Source of the DNA: CAYUQT01 sp964596165
GTDB taxonomy: Bacteria > Planctomycetota > Phycisphaerae > UBA1845 > JAFGLZ01
NCBI GenBank assembly: GCA_964596165.1
Contig: CAZQTW010000030.1
Coordinates: 6,838 to 70,837, forward strand
Reading direction: 5' to 3'
DNA: 64,000 nt
Part shown: positions 26,978-36,422 of the stretch, piece by piece
How the letters are laid out: each line of letters starts with the position of its first letter
Numbering within the stretch: position 1 is the stretch's first letter
Position numbers and translations under genes: made by a program
Notes under the pieces: model-generated
Seen by the model: the letters and a program-made list of their open reading frames with translations, nothing else
Databases searched by the model: none
What the model was told of the DNA's origin: nothing

Positions 26978-28363
26978 TCATTTCGTCGGCGCGCTGGTGG
27001 TCGCGCGTGCCAGGTTCAGCTTGTCGAACCGGACCACGAAGTTGCGGTCCGACAACGTCCCCGCCTTGACGCCCAGGCCGAAGTTGGTGTACGCCTCGCG
27101 CGTCATGGACGACCATTCGAGGACCCGCGGGTCCCGACCGGGATAGTACGACTGCATGTAGCCGCCCTCGAACACGCGAGTGATCGCGTAGCCGCAGGGA
27201 TACTCCTTGGTCGAGGCGGTCTCGACGTACGGCAGGTTGCCGGTCTGTTCGGGCCAGAACCCGACGTAGTTGCGATGCAGATGACCGGCGAAGGCGCCGG
27301 CGATGCGGCCGTGCTCGCGGAACAGTTGCGCCAGCCGCTCGGCGTTCTTGCGGTGAATCACGGCCCGGCGCCCGGTGGCCGTGTCCATGATGCGAGCGGC
27401 CGTTCCCCCACCCCTTTTCTCCGCCATGCTGCGGGCCATGGCAAACAGGCTGTTGTTCGCCAGGCCAACCTCGCCTCGGTTGAGCTTCGGGGTCACGGGG
27501 CGATGGCAAAAGACGAAGGTCCATGAGTCCTTGTGCTTGCGGAGATCGTCGGCCAACCATGCGAATTGAGGTTCCGTGTCCGAATCGGACACCGGCTCGA
27601 AAGCCTCCGTGTCGAGCACCACGAAATGGAAGCCTTGGTGGTCGAAGCTGTACCAGGTGACGGGTAGGGCAAAGGTCCTCAAGAACGGTTTGAGGGCATC
27701 GTGATTGCCGCACACCACGTAATACGGCCGGCGGAGTCGGTCGAGCAGTTGCCTGGCCGGCGGAAACTCCTCGGGACCCGTACCATGGGTGATGTCGCCC
27801 TTGATGATCGTGAAGGCGACGGACCGGCTGTTGATCTGATCGACGCAGTCGGTGAGCACCAGTCGCCATCCGGGCAGGTCGGGCTCGCGCCAACGGACAC
27901 CCTCGCTGACGACCTTGCCGTCGGGGAGCACCAAGCGGGCCGTCCGACTCTCTCCGACATGCGTGTCGGTCATCGTGGCGAAGGCGAACAGCTCGCGACC
28001 CGGGGGGGGCGTCAGTGTGGTGAATCGGCCCGACGACAGCGGCCCGATACTGGCCCGCGCGGTGCCGCTCTGGCAGACGTAGTGATACTCCGTGCCGGGG
28101 CGAAGCCCCTGGAGTTCACACGCGTGGTAGCGCGTCGGCGCTTGTTCCGTTTGCGCGGATCCGTCGAGGTGGTCCGCCCGGATCCCCCATCGAACACGGG
28201 TGTCGGCCGGCTGGTTGGTCTCCCATGTGAGAATGGCGCCGGTGTCCGTGACTGTCACCAGCTCGAGGCGATTGATCGCCAATTCGTCGGCAACAACGCG
28301 GCCGCCGACCGTCCAAGCAACCAGAAAGACCGTTGCGCCCCGTCGCCATGAGAACGTGATCAT
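26978..28363 (-). CDS. exported metallophosphoesterase with FnIII-like N-terminal domain
   Basis: The product has 461 residues. The start is the ATG at 28363, because GGGAG lies 6 bases upstream; the ATG two codons earlier overlaps that site. A signal peptide follows (TVFLVAWTVGGRVVA). Residues about 25-120 form a purple-acid-phosphatase-like beta domain (TGAILTWETNQPADTRVRWG). The calcineurin-like metal site is complete: MTDTHVG, IIKGDITHG, VCGNHD, FVFCHRP and GAFAGHLHRN. It is a two-metal phosphoesterase facing the periplasm; the substrate is unknown. It starts 10 bases after the DUF6807 gene stop and so is translated from the same mRNA. Confidence 0.88.
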   Translation of the reverse strand: MITFSWRRGATVFLVAWTVGGRVVADELAINRLELVTVTDTGAILTWETNQPADTRVRWGIRADHLDGSAQTEQAPTRYHACELQGLRPGTEYHYVCQSGTARASIGPLSSGRFTTLTPPPGRELFAFATMTDTHVGESRTARLVLPDGKVVSEGVRWREPDLPGWRLVLTDCVDQINSRSVAFTIIKGDITHGTGPEEFPPARQLLDRLRRPYYVVCGNHDALKPFLRTFALPVTWYSFDHQGFHFVVLDTEAFEPVSDSDTEPQFAWLADDLRKHKDSWTFVFCHRPVTPKLNRGEVGLANNSLFAMARSMAEKRGGGTAARIMDTATGRRAVIHRKNAERLAQLFREHGRIAGAFAGHLHRNYVGFWPEQTGNLPYVETASTKEYPCGYAITRVFEGGYMQSYYPGRDPRVLEWSSMTREAYTNFGLGVKAGTLSDRNFVVRFDKLNLARATTSAPTK

Positions 28364-28373
28364 CAGCATCTCC

Positions 28374-29339
28374 CTATCGTGCCGGCGAGCCGGCCGGACC
28401 GGAAGTCGGCCACAGTGTGCCTCGTGACTGAGCGAACACCGTATACTGCCGTTCGAGGTGGTCGGTCGGCGCAATACCGTCGTGGATATAGAGCGCGTAG
28501 ATCAGCCGGAGTTGCCGACCGGCTTGCACGACGTAGGGAACCGTGAAACTAAATGACGCGCCCATCCAGCCGTCATCGCGAACGTGAAACACCGACGGGT
28601 GATTCGCATTCGCCGGATGATCCATCAGCGTGATGCCGTTGTCGCGGTTCGGCGCGACGGGACCCGAATAATCCACCCAGCGGGCCGGCTTCCAAAAAAC
28701 GCCCTTTTCGTTGACGCCGCCCTCGCTGTTGCGAAGAGTCCCTCCGCCGTCATGCACGCCCATCGTCTTGGCCACACGCACGGCGAACAGCCCGAAGGGC
28801 GTCTTGCCGAACGTCACGTCGCCGCCGACCGGTTCGAACAGCAGCTCCACGATCATCAGAAGTTCGCCGTTCGGCAGACACCGGATGGTCGTCCGCCGTC
28901 GCTCGTTGAGAAGGGTCCTCTCGCCCGGACCCACCCAGACGTTCCGCACGTCAAGCGACGCCGAATCGGGACCGTCCTCCATCTTTTCTATCGCCTGATG
29001 ACGGATACGCCCGTCGCCGAAATCGGCCCAGAAGTTCACGCCGTTGACGTCATTGTGGGATACCCACACGGAGTTGTGATGACTGTGGCCCATGGGATCG
29101 TGCGGATGTCCCATTCGGGTCACGACGCGACCGGCCGGTCCGACGACGGGAAACCAAAACGGCCGGCGGTATTGACGGTTGAAGCAGTAACGGACCGCTT
29201 CAACACCGTTGTGCTGGAATGAGACCTGCTCATCCGGAAGGGGCACGGCCTGGACCGTCGGAAAGACCCCGGATCGTTCCCCGGCAAGCGCCCCTCCGGC
29301 GAGGAGTATCGGGATGAGATGGGCACATCGGTTTCTCAT
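28374..29339 (-). CDS. exported DUF6807 (PmoA-like) protein
   Basis: The product has 321 residues. The start at 29339 gives a signal peptide (RCAHLIPILLAGGALAGE). The family hallmark is the metal- or sugar-site-like HPHDPMGHSHHNSVWVSHND, then NGVNFWADFG and later MDHPANANHPS. By family (DUF6807, sometimes named PmoA in databases) it is common in planctomycetes and Bacteroidetes next to sugar-degrading genes; the reaction is not established. It is the first gene of a two-gene operon with the phosphoesterase. Confidence 0.8.
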   Translation of the reverse strand: MRNRCAHLIPILLAGGALAGERSGVFPTVQAVPLPDEQVSFQHNGVEAVRYCFNRQYRRPFWFPVVGPAGRVVTRMGHPHDPMGHSHHNSVWVSHNDVNGVNFWADFGDGRIRHQAIEKMEDGPDSASLDVRNVWVGPGERTLLNERRRTTIRCLPNGELLMIVELLFEPVGGDVTFGKTPFGLFAVRVAKTMGVHDGGGTLRNSEGGVNEKGVFWKPARWVDYSGPVAPNRDNGITLMDHPANANHPSVFHVRDDGWMGASFSFTVPYVVQAGRQLRLIYALYIHDGIAPTDHLERQYTVFAQSRGTLWPTSGPAGSPAR

Positions 29340-29626
29340 GGAACGTACACACAGATCGTAGTGCCCCCGCGGAGAGACACAAGGGGTCGTCCTCGGATCG
29401 GTGAATCGGTGCGTCTGGGTTGCATCGGACAGAGCGGCGCGGGGCAGCGTGGCGTCGGGCGCCACGCCTGCGCAAGGCGATGGCAACCCAGGGATACGTT
29501 CGCCATCACCCGCCCGCCTCTCCGCGTCGTCGATCTGACGGCATCACGGGGGTCGGCGGCCCCTTGCAGCCTGCCGTGAGGCGGGGATAATCACCAGCCC
29601 CCACGTCTCGAACGGGAGGAAAGGCC

Positions 29627-31225
29627 GTGTCGATGCACGACAGCGCCCTGCTCGCGGAGATGGCCCAGCGGCTGATCGGGATCGAATGGATGATGGTCGC
29701 CGTCTTTTCGCTGGGGGTCATTACCTGGGGTTTCATCATGCGCGCCGAGACGCGGACGCTCGATGCCTCCTTCCTCGCCGGGCGCAAGGTGCCGGGGTTC
29801 CTGGCGGCGCTGTCCACCGTGGCGACCAACCTCAACGCGAACGACTTCATCGGCGGCGCCGGTTTCGTCTACGCCGTCGGCGTGGTGGCCACCCACGGAA
29901 GCTGGGTCAACAGCCTGGCGCTGATCTTCGTCTCGCTCTTCCTCGTGCAGAAACTTCGGCGGCTGAAGGTCGTCACGCTCGGCGGCTGGCTCGAACGGCG
30001 ATACTCGTTCACCGTCGGCTTCCTGTACAGCCTGGCCTGGTCGCTGGTGTGGATGCTGTTCAACCTTGGGCTTTACCTTTACGCCGGGGCGTTGGTGCTG
30101 AACACGCTGGTGGGCTGGCCCCTGAACGAATCGATTTACCTGCTCTCGTTCATCGCGGCCGCCGTGACGTTGTTGGGCGGCTTCGGCGCGGTGGTGGCCA
30201 CCGATGTGCTCCAGATTCTGCTGATGTTCTTCCCGTTCATCTTCGTCGCCTGGGGTTCCCTGGACAAGATCGGCGGCATTTCCCAGATCGCCGCCCGTCT
30301 GCCCGCGGACAAGGCCCACTTCTGGACCAACGACACGCCGTTCGGCTCGCTGACCGTGATGCTCCTGGGCATCTTCTTCATGGGCATGAGCTACTGGTCG
30401 AGCGAAGCCCAGGTCATTCAGCGGCCACTCGCCTCACGGAGCGAGGAAGACTCCATCATCAGCTACCTGGGCGCCACCTTCTGGTTCAGCATTCTCGTTC
30501 CGCTGCTGGTTTCGCTCCCGGCACTGGCCGCCGTCTGCTACTTCCCCGACCTCAAGAACCCCGACCACGCCATGCCCAGCCTGATCCGCATGATCTTGCC
30601 CCGCGGCCTGTACGGCGTGATGGTCGTCGGGCTGATGGCCGGCGTCTTCTCCAGCGTGGAGGCACAGATCAACTCGTTCTGCGCGATGTTCACCACCGAC
30701 ATCTACCGCCGTGTCCTCGTGCGAGATCGGAGCGAACGGCATTACCTGATCGCCTCGAAACTCTCAGGGGCGATCTTCACGCTCGCCGCGATCGGCACGG
30801 CCATCCTCTTCAAGTTCGCCGAAAACGGGATGATGTTGTTTGCGATCTCCGTCCTCGCGACAATCATGCCACCGTTCGCCGCGGTCACGATCCTGGGCGC
30901 GCTCGCGCACCGGGTCAACAAGCACGGGGCGCTGGTGGGCCTGATCGCCGGGGTGGTCGTAGCCATCGCCCTGGTCGTCGCCGACAAGCAGGGGCATCTG
31001 AAGTCGATCGCGAAGGACACGCTGTACTTCAGGACCATGGTCACATTCCTGACGAGTGCGATACTGACGTGGCTGGTCAGCCTGCCGACCGGCGCGCCGC
31101 GGGGCGACGCCGAGGGGCGGGCGATCGACCTGTCGATGCATTGGAGCCCGCGGATCATTCGCATGACGCTGGTGCTTCTGGCGGGCCTTGTCGGCATGGC
31201 CGCCTTCTGGACGTACTTCTTCTGA
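29627..31225 (+). CDS. sodium:solute symporter (SSS family)
   Basis: The product has 532 residues. The start is the GTG at 29627, with GGAGG 8 bases upstream; an ATG two codons later is too far from it. It has about 13 membrane segments of the LeuT-fold SSS family: TWGFIMRAETRTLDASFLAG (the usual YFLAGR region), LSTVATNLNANDFIGG, LGGFGAVVATDVLQILLM and MGMSYWSSEAQVIQRPLASR, then VVGLMAGVFSSVEAQINSFC. The S/T residues of the Na2 site would lie in the last segment. It imports a sugar, sialic acid or similar solute with sodium. The neighbouring hydrolases fit sugar uptake. A small two-helix protein follows. Confidence 0.92.
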   Translation: MSMHDSALLAEMAQRLIGIEWMMVAVFSLGVITWGFIMRAETRTLDASFLAGRKVPGFLAALSTVATNLNANDFIGGAGFVYAVGVVATHGSWVNSLALIFVSLFLVQKLRRLKVVTLGGWLERRYSFTVGFLYSLAWSLVWMLFNLGLYLYAGALVLNTLVGWPLNESIYLLSFIAAAVTLLGGFGAVVATDVLQILLMFFPFIFVAWGSLDKIGGISQIAARLPADKAHFWTNDTPFGSLTVMLLGIFFMGMSYWSSEAQVIQRPLASRSEEDSIISYLGATFWFSILVPLLVSLPALAAVCYFPDLKNPDHAMPSLIRMILPRGLYGVMVVGLMAGVFSSVEAQINSFCAMFTTDIYRRVLVRDRSERHYLIASKLSGAIFTLAAIGTAILFKFAENGMMLFAISVLATIMPPFAAVTILGALAHRVNKHGALVGLIAGVVVAIALVVADKQGHLKSIAKDTLYFRTMVTFLTSAILTWLVSLPTGAPRGDAEGRAIDLSMHWSPRIIRMTLVLLAGLVGMAAFWTYFF

Positions 31226-31314
31226 GTCGGAGCGCCGCCGCCCCGGTTGGCCGGATCGAAGGCGGTCGGGTTCGGATGCCGAGCATTCTTCGGTGGATCG
31301 GCGAGGACAACGAC

Positions 31315-31554
31315 ATGACCGAGAAACATACGGAGCCGGGGCTTCCGATCGCCATTCCCAACGGTGTCATTCTGATGCTCATCGGGGTGCTGGTCTTGCT
31401 GACGCCGCTGGTCGAACCCATCGCGCGAGCCCAACTGCCCATGGATCTCGTCGCCGGGTTCATGCTGGTCGTCGGTGGGGCGGTCAGCATCGGCTGGGGC
31501 GTGCGCCGTCGTCGGAGAATCACGGCAAATCCGGAGAGACGTCAGGAAACGTAA
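31315..31554 (+). CDS. small two-helix membrane protein following symporter
   Basis: The product has 79 residues. The ATG at 31315 follows GAGGA at a good distance. It has two hydrophobic segments (IPNGVILMLIGVLVLLTPLV and MDLVAGFMLVVGGAVSIGWG) and then a run of Arg. It is downstream of the symporter on the same strand after 89 bp. A subunit or accessory role is possible but not shown. Confidence 0.65.
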   Translation: MTEKHTEPGLPIAIPNGVILMLIGVLVLLTPLVEPIARAQLPMDLVAGFMLVVGGAVSIGWGVRRRRRITANPERRQET

Positions 31555-31859
31555 TTCGGTCGGAGAGGAGCGGCACGAGGCCGGCAAGGGCGCCGGACGG
31601 ATGGAACCAGTCTCGCCGCCGAAGGTCGTCACGACTTCGCCCACAAGCCCTGCCGCGCCGAGCCCCCTTTGGACGCGCTGCGAAAGACGCCGCAAGGTTG
31701 ATCGCCGACCGCCGAGTCGACCGTCCCCGTGCCCCTGCCGTCTTGATGTGGGACGGCGCCGTGATCCGCGCTGGGGGCGACGGGCCGTCCGCGGTATACT
31801 CGCGTCGGCCGTCCGTTCCAAACCGAATGAGGATTGCTCGTGCCAAGGGAGTGCATGCG
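31555..31859. other. intergenic region before CBM9-like gene
   Basis: No gene is supported. CGAGTCGACCG and other GC-rich short palindromes occur, but no clear promoter. Confidence 0.4.
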
Positions 31860-32567
31860 ATGATCCGAGCGATCGCGGCAGTTCTTCTGTGCGGCGTGGC
31901 GGGTTGCGCCACACCAGCCTGTCCGAAGGTTTACGAGGTACGGTACGTTCCCAAGCCCGACGTGGCGATTGACGGCTCGCTGAAGGAACCCGCCTGGCGA
32001 AGCGCGGCCGTTCTGAAGGACCTCTCGTTTCCCTGGGAGAGGCGGCCGGCGCCAAAGACGGAGTTTCGCGCGATTCGCGACGACGACACCTTCTACTTCT
32101 CATTTGCCGTCGTCGATTCGGACATCGTCGTGGCCGAGACGTTCGACGGCGAGTCCGTCGTTGACGGCGAAGACCGGGTCGAGATCTTCATGACCTGCGA
32201 CCCCGAGTTAAAGAAGTACTATTGCCTGGAGATCGACCCCCGTGGGCGCGTGCACGACTACGCGGCCGTCTACTACCGCACGTTCGACGGCTCGTGGAAC
32301 TGCCCCGGGCTGCGCACCGCCGGTACGATCAACGAGAAGGGGTATGTCGTCGAGGGATCCGTGCCGCTGCAAAGGCTTCAATCGCTTGGCCTGTGGTCGG
32401 GCGAGCCGGGTGCAACGATTCGGGCGGGGGTATTCCGTGCGGAGTTCGATCACGGTCCCGGCGCTGCCCCGGTCGAGCATTGGATCAGTTGGGTCGATCC
32501 GGGCACGAAAGAGCCCGACTTCCACGTGCCGAGCGCGTTCGGCCTCTTCAGACTCGTCGGACGTTGA
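31860..32567 (+). CDS. CBM9/DOMON-like carbohydrate-binding lipoprotein
   Basis: The product has 235 residues. The ATG at 31860 follows AAGGGAG and opens with MIRAIAAVLLCGVAGCATP (lipobox VAGC). The rest matches the carbohydrate-binding family 9-like module: YVPKPDVAIDGSLKEPAWRS, FRAIRDDDTFYFSFAVVDSD, DGEDRVEIFMTCDPELKKYY and VVEGSVPLQRL, with the conserved D-G-x-x-x-E-x-x-W near residue 40. It binds sugars at the cell surface or in the periplasm. No enzyme domain is attached. Confidence 0.82.
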   Translation: MIRAIAAVLLCGVAGCATPACPKVYEVRYVPKPDVAIDGSLKEPAWRSAAVLKDLSFPWERRPAPKTEFRAIRDDDTFYFSFAVVDSDIVVAETFDGESVVDGEDRVEIFMTCDPELKKYYCLEIDPRGRVHDYAAVYYRTFDGSWNCPGLRTAGTINEKGYVVEGSVPLQRLQSLGLWSGEPGATIRAGVFRAEFDHGPGAAPVEHWISWVDPGTKEPDFHVPSAFGLFRLVGR

Positions 32568-32690
32568 CTTCTTCGATATGACTACACTGCCCGGCAAAGG
32601 TACCATCCGCCGGATTCGAGGCGGGTAGAACCCGCCCCAGACTCAAGCCCCTCCCGTTGACGACGTGTGCGCCTGCACGACCGGGGTTGC

Positions 32691-33392
32691 TTACCGCACC
32701 GTGCGGATTCGGCGTAGCGCAAGCAGACCGCCGGCCAGGACCGATGCCAGCGACAACGGCTCCGGTACCGGCACGGACGAAATCGTGTCGGGAACCAGGA
32801 TCTTGCTGAGCGTCGCGCCCGCCGCATCCACCGGCACGCCGGTGGTGTCGTAGAGATTGGCGACCGCCACACCCAAATCATCGTTGTAGGCAAACGACTT
32901 GTTGCCGCCCTTGGAGTAGAAATCCCCCCACATGGGCCTGCGGGTCGAGTCAAACGCGACGTGTGCCTGGTCGTCGTCGAGATTCAGCTTGATTCCGAAG
33001 ATCGACTCGCCCGTGGGAAACCCGGGGTTACTGGGCTGAGCCCCATACGTTCGTATCTCGTAGTCCGCGATATCGCCCTCGAAGTTGAAGAGGTCGGAGG
33101 CGAGAATATTCTCGGACAACTGTAAGATCACGTGGCTGACGCCGGGGGTCAACGAGCCGCCGTTCCGGTTGCTCACGGTGTACTCATAGTGCCAGGTTCC
33201 GTCGCCATTCTGCGACACATCCCAGTCGATGCGAAATCCCGTGTTGATCCACTTGTCGCCGACGATGATTTCGTCCGGCTGCGCCGTCGTCAGATAGCCG
33301 ATCAGCGCGCCCGAGGCCGCGTGCGGTTGCGCCACGGATATGACCGACAGGACAGCCATGCAGAACGCAGATAGTGATTGCGAGATACGCAT
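32691..33392 (-). CDS. PEP-CTERM exported protein
   Basis: The product has 233 residues. It has a signal peptide (SAFCMAVLSVISVAQPHA), a beta-rich middle (DGTWHYEYTVSNRNGGSLTP) and a PEP-CTERM sorting tail: VPVPEPLSLA, a hydrophobic stretch and RRIRTVR. By family such proteins are cut and sorted by an exosortase (EpsH/XrtA) with extracellular polysaccharide. It is convergent with the CBM9-like gene. A terminator-like element at 33530 lies upstream of its start and belongs to the next gene to the right. Confidence 0.88.
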   Translation of the reverse strand: MRISQSLSAFCMAVLSVISVAQPHAASGALIGYLTTAQPDEIIVGDKWINTGFRIDWDVSQNGDGTWHYEYTVSNRNGGSLTPGVSHVILQLSENILASDLFNFEGDIADYEIRTYGAQPSNPGFPTGESIFGIKLNLDDDQAHVAFDSTRRPMWGDFYSKGGNKSFAYNDDLGVAVANLYDTTGVPVDAAGATLSKILVPDTISSVPVPEPLSLASVLAGGLLALRRIRTVR

Positions 33393-33736
33393 AAACCCCC
33401 CCTACACATCTCAGCTTCAGGATGGCACACGCGACGGGATGACATCCAGCGACCCCCGCTGAATCCGTTCCCCATCGGCGGGCAATCCCCTAGTAGATGA
33501 AACTCTAGGATGCGAGCTTCCCACAGGTCAAAAAAAAACGCGAGAAATCGCGGCGCCGTCCGATAACAACGCCGCCTGGTGAGCGACTCGCGCCGCTCGC
33601 CGCACGATTGACGGTTATCGGCGGTGCGGACTCTCGGGAAGCTCGACGCGAATGACGGATCGACCGCTGTGTTTCGTGTGCCGCCACCGAGGCACTGGTG
33701 GGGCGGGGCACGCCTCGTCCGACAGGGGGTGACGAA
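33393..33736. other. intergenic region with terminator
   Basis: The terminator at 33530-33552 is the only clear element. It separates the RsbU-like gene from the PEP-CTERM gene, both leftward. The promoter of the PEP-CTERM gene should lie between 33393 and 33529. Confidence 0.55.
33530..33552 (-). terminator. rho-independent terminator
   Basis: Read leftward: CGCGATTTCTCGCG forms a 5-bp GC stem with a TTTC loop, directly followed by nine T. It lies 185 bases after the RsbU-like stop. Confidence 0.78.
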
Positions 33737-34942
33737 TCATTCCTCGACGCACAAGGCAACGACGGTCACGTCGTCGCGTGGCCAATGCCGATGGGCCGCT
33801 TCGTCCAACCGATTGTTGATTTCGTCCAGGTCGGCCTCGATCGACCGGGTCCCGAGTCGGCGAAACCACTCCGACTGGGTGAGGTGATCGAGCCAGGGCT
33901 TTCGTTCGCCCATGAGCAATAGGGCTTCCAGACCGTCGGTGAAGAACAGGACCGCATCGCCCGGCCGAAGCGATTCCGTCCGTACTTCGAAGTGGGCGGT
34001 GTCGAAGGCCCCCACCAGGTCTCCCGACGTTCGCAGTTGCCGAGCCGGCTCACCGGGTCGAACCGCAATCGGGTAGGGCAGCCCGCCGCGGGCCCACGTC
34101 AGGGTGCGACGTTCCTGGTCGTAGATGGCAAAGGATGCCGTGACGAATTGGCACTGCTGCAAGTCCGCTTCGATCACCTCGCGATTCAGCCGATGAAGCA
34201 GTTCGTCCGGTTGCATGATGCGATAGGTGCTGCCCACGATCTCCTTCGCCCGGAAGACGTGTTTCACGAAAAGCGTCAACAAGGCGGCCGGGACGCCGTG
34301 TCCGGCGACGTCGATGAGTTGCACCCCGATGTGCGTCTCGTCCAAACGTACGATATCGTAGATGTCGCCGCTCACGTAGTCGGCCGGCCGGTAGAGCGTG
34401 GCAAACCGTACCCCTGCGCATCGGGGAACCGACTGAGGCAGGAAATCCCGCTGAACCTGGCCGGCCAGGCGGAGCTGCTCGTCCCGATGGTTCGCCCGGT
34501 CCGTGAGCCACTGCTCCTGCTGCACGTGATCGTCCATCTGCTTGCGAATGTGTCGCAGCGGGTCGCAGTACATCCACATGGTGTGCAGGCGAGCGGTGAG
34601 TTCCTCCTCGCTGGGGTTCACCGCGAATGTGACCGGCAGTGCCGGCGGACGCGCCAGGGATGCCAGGCCGTTGAGCGGGGCGTCCGTCATGATCAGCGTG
34701 CCGCAGGGCTTGTCGGCCAGCTTGGTGAGGACGCCTTCGATTTCCGATTGGACCGAGCGCTGGTCGTGCGGCACGACCATGACCACCAGATCGGGCGGGG
34801 TGCGCGGCTCGAACGGCTGGGGTTGCCTAAATCGACTTGCGGTGACCCTGGCACCGGTCCGGTCCAGGGCTCGGCCGAGCGCCGGCGGCATGCGCCCGTC
34901 GCTCAGGATGACCTGGACATGCGGTGATGTCAGGTGTTTCAT
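33737..34942 (-). CDS. RsbU/SpoIIE-type PP2C serine phosphatase
   Basis: The product has 401 residues. Residues 1-115 look like a degenerate receiver-like Rossmann domain (PHVQVILSDGRMPPALGRAL, PDLVVMVVPHD, GTLIMTDAPLNGLASLA) without a clear phospho-acceptor Asp pattern. A short linker with coiled-coil character (RKQMDDHVQQEQW) follows. Residues about 160-400 form the SpoIIE phosphatase: AGQVQRDFLPQSVP, YVSGDIYDIVRLDE, LIDVAGHGVPAALLT, VLFFTDGLEAL and DDVTVVAL, so the metal-binding acidic residues are present. By family it dephosphorylates an anti-sigma antagonist in a partner-switch cascade. No anti-sigma kinase or antagonist is nearby. Confidence 0.88.
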   Translation of the reverse strand: MKHLTSPHVQVILSDGRMPPALGRALDRTGARVTASRFRQPQPFEPRTPPDLVVMVVPHDQRSVQSEIEGVLTKLADKPCGTLIMTDAPLNGLASLARPPALPVTFAVNPSEEELTARLHTMWMYCDPLRHIRKQMDDHVQQEQWLTDRANHRDEQLRLAGQVQRDFLPQSVPRCAGVRFATLYRPADYVSGDIYDIVRLDETHIGVQLIDVAGHGVPAALLTLFVKHVFRAKEIVGSTYRIMQPDELLHRLNREVIEADLQQCQFVTASFAIYDQERRTLTWARGGLPYPIAVRPGEPARQLRTSGDLVGAFDTAHFEVRTESLRPGDAVLFFTDGLEALLLMGERKPWLDHLTQSEWFRRLGTRSIEADLDEINNRLDEAAHRHWPRDDVTVVALCVEE

Positions 34943-35166
34943 CGTCCTGCCCCACGATGTGGCATCGTCCTAAGCCCGCCCCCGGCCATCGGTTAGCTCG
35001 ACCACTCACCGAGCATACTTTAGCTTGAATGGCGCGTGTTCGGGGGAAAATGACAGTTCGTGAATTCTTTGTTAATCTCTTGTGGAATCGAAGACGGCGT
35101 TGAAGGCCCGCGGGCTCGCGCGCGTCGTCGTTGGGAGACGAGGGTTCCGATAAGTCCGGGTGCATC

Positions 35167-36351
35167 ATGAGCTCGATGGTTTCGATTGACGGAGACGTCC
35201 GTGACACGATGACCGCCCTGCGGCGCGACATCCACGCGCATCCCGAACCGGGCTTCGATGTTCCCCGGACCGCCGAGTGCGTCCTTCGGCACATCGCCAA
35301 GCTGCCGGGGATGACCGTACGGACCGGCGTGGCCAAGCACGGCATCGTGGCCACGCTGAATGCCGACAAGCCCGGTCGGTGTGTCGCGCTTCGCGCGGAC
35401 ATGGATTGCCTTCCGCTCACCGAGGTCAACGATCTGCCGTATGTTTCGACGAAGCCGGGGCTCATGCACGCCTGCGGGCATGACGGGAATACGGCCTGCC
35501 TGGTCGGCGCGGCGATCCTGCTTTCGCGAATCGCCGATCACCTGCCCGGCAAGGTCAAGTTCATCTTTCAACCCGCCGAGGAGGGTGGCGGCGGCGGGCA
35601 GGTCATGGTGCGGGAGGGCGCGCTCGAGGATCCCCCTGTCGATGCGGCGTTCGCGCTGCACGGATGGCCTTCGCTTTGCGTCGGGCAGATCGGCGTTCGA
35701 TATGGTCCCGTCCTGGCGGCCACCGACACCCTGAATCTGACCATCCGAGGCCGGGGTGCTCACGGTGCCCATCCGGACCTTGGAATCGATCCGATCGTGG
35801 TGGCCGCTCAGACCGTGCTGGCCTTGCAGACCATCTCGTCGCGATTCACCAGCCCGACGGACCCGGTCATCGTAACGGTGGCCCAGATCCACGCCGGAAC
35901 GACTCACAACATCATTCCCGATGAGGCCCGACTGCAGGGGACCATCCGGTCGCTGACGCCGGCGGTTCGCCGGCGGACCCGGGATCTCGTCCGTCAGATC
36001 GTCACGCAAACCGCCGCGGCCTTCGGGGCGAAGGCGGACGTGGAGCTCGAGGAGGGCTATCCGTCCCTCATCAACCACCCGGAAGCGGCGGACCTTGTCG
36101 CACGCGTGGGGCGCGAGGTCGTGGGTCAGGCCGACGTGATCACCGATGAACCGCCGAGCATGGGCGGCGAGGATTTCGCCTACTACGCCGAGAAGGTTCC
36201 CGCCGCGTTCTTCCGGCTCGGGACGCGACCGCGAGACGTGCCATCGGCGCCCGGCCTGCATACGCCGCAGTTTGACTTCAACGACGATGCGCTGCCGGTC
36301 GGCGCAGCCATGTTCTGCGGCATCGCCCGGCGTTTTCTCGAAGGGAAATAG
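35167..36351 (+). CDS. M20 family amidohydrolase (N-acyl-amino-acid / hippurate hydrolase type)
   Basis: The product has 394 residues. The ATG at 35167 is preferred over a TTG at 35131. M20D features are present: LRRDIHAHPEPGFD, ALRADMDCLPLTE, the metal motif MHACGHDGN, FQPAEEGGGGG, the dimerisation-domain IRGRGAHGAHPDLGIDPI, and MGGEDFAYYAEKVPAAFF near the end. By family it removes acyl groups from amino acids or peptides in the cytoplasm using one or two metals. It has a weak ribosome-binding site and sits between the divergent phosphatase gene and a GT-C gene on the same strand. Confidence 0.93.
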   Translation: MSSMVSIDGDVRDTMTALRRDIHAHPEPGFDVPRTAECVLRHIAKLPGMTVRTGVAKHGIVATLNADKPGRCVALRADMDCLPLTEVNDLPYVSTKPGLMHACGHDGNTACLVGAAILLSRIADHLPGKVKFIFQPAEEGGGGGQVMVREGALEDPPVDAAFALHGWPSLCVGQIGVRYGPVLAATDTLNLTIRGRGAHGAHPDLGIDPIVVAAQTVLALQTISSRFTSPTDPVIVTVAQIHAGTTHNIIPDEARLQGTIRSLTPAVRRRTRDLVRQIVTQTAAAFGAKADVELEEGYPSLINHPEAADLVARVGREVVGQADVITDEPPSMGGEDFAYYAEKVPAAFFRLGTRPRDVPSAPGLHTPQFDFNDDALPVGAAMFCGIARRFLEGK

Positions 36352-36422
36352 GCCGCGCGCGGGTCCGGGCCCGCCGAATCGTCCGGAGGGCGACACCCCG
36401 GCGTCCGGAGGCAGTTGTCAGA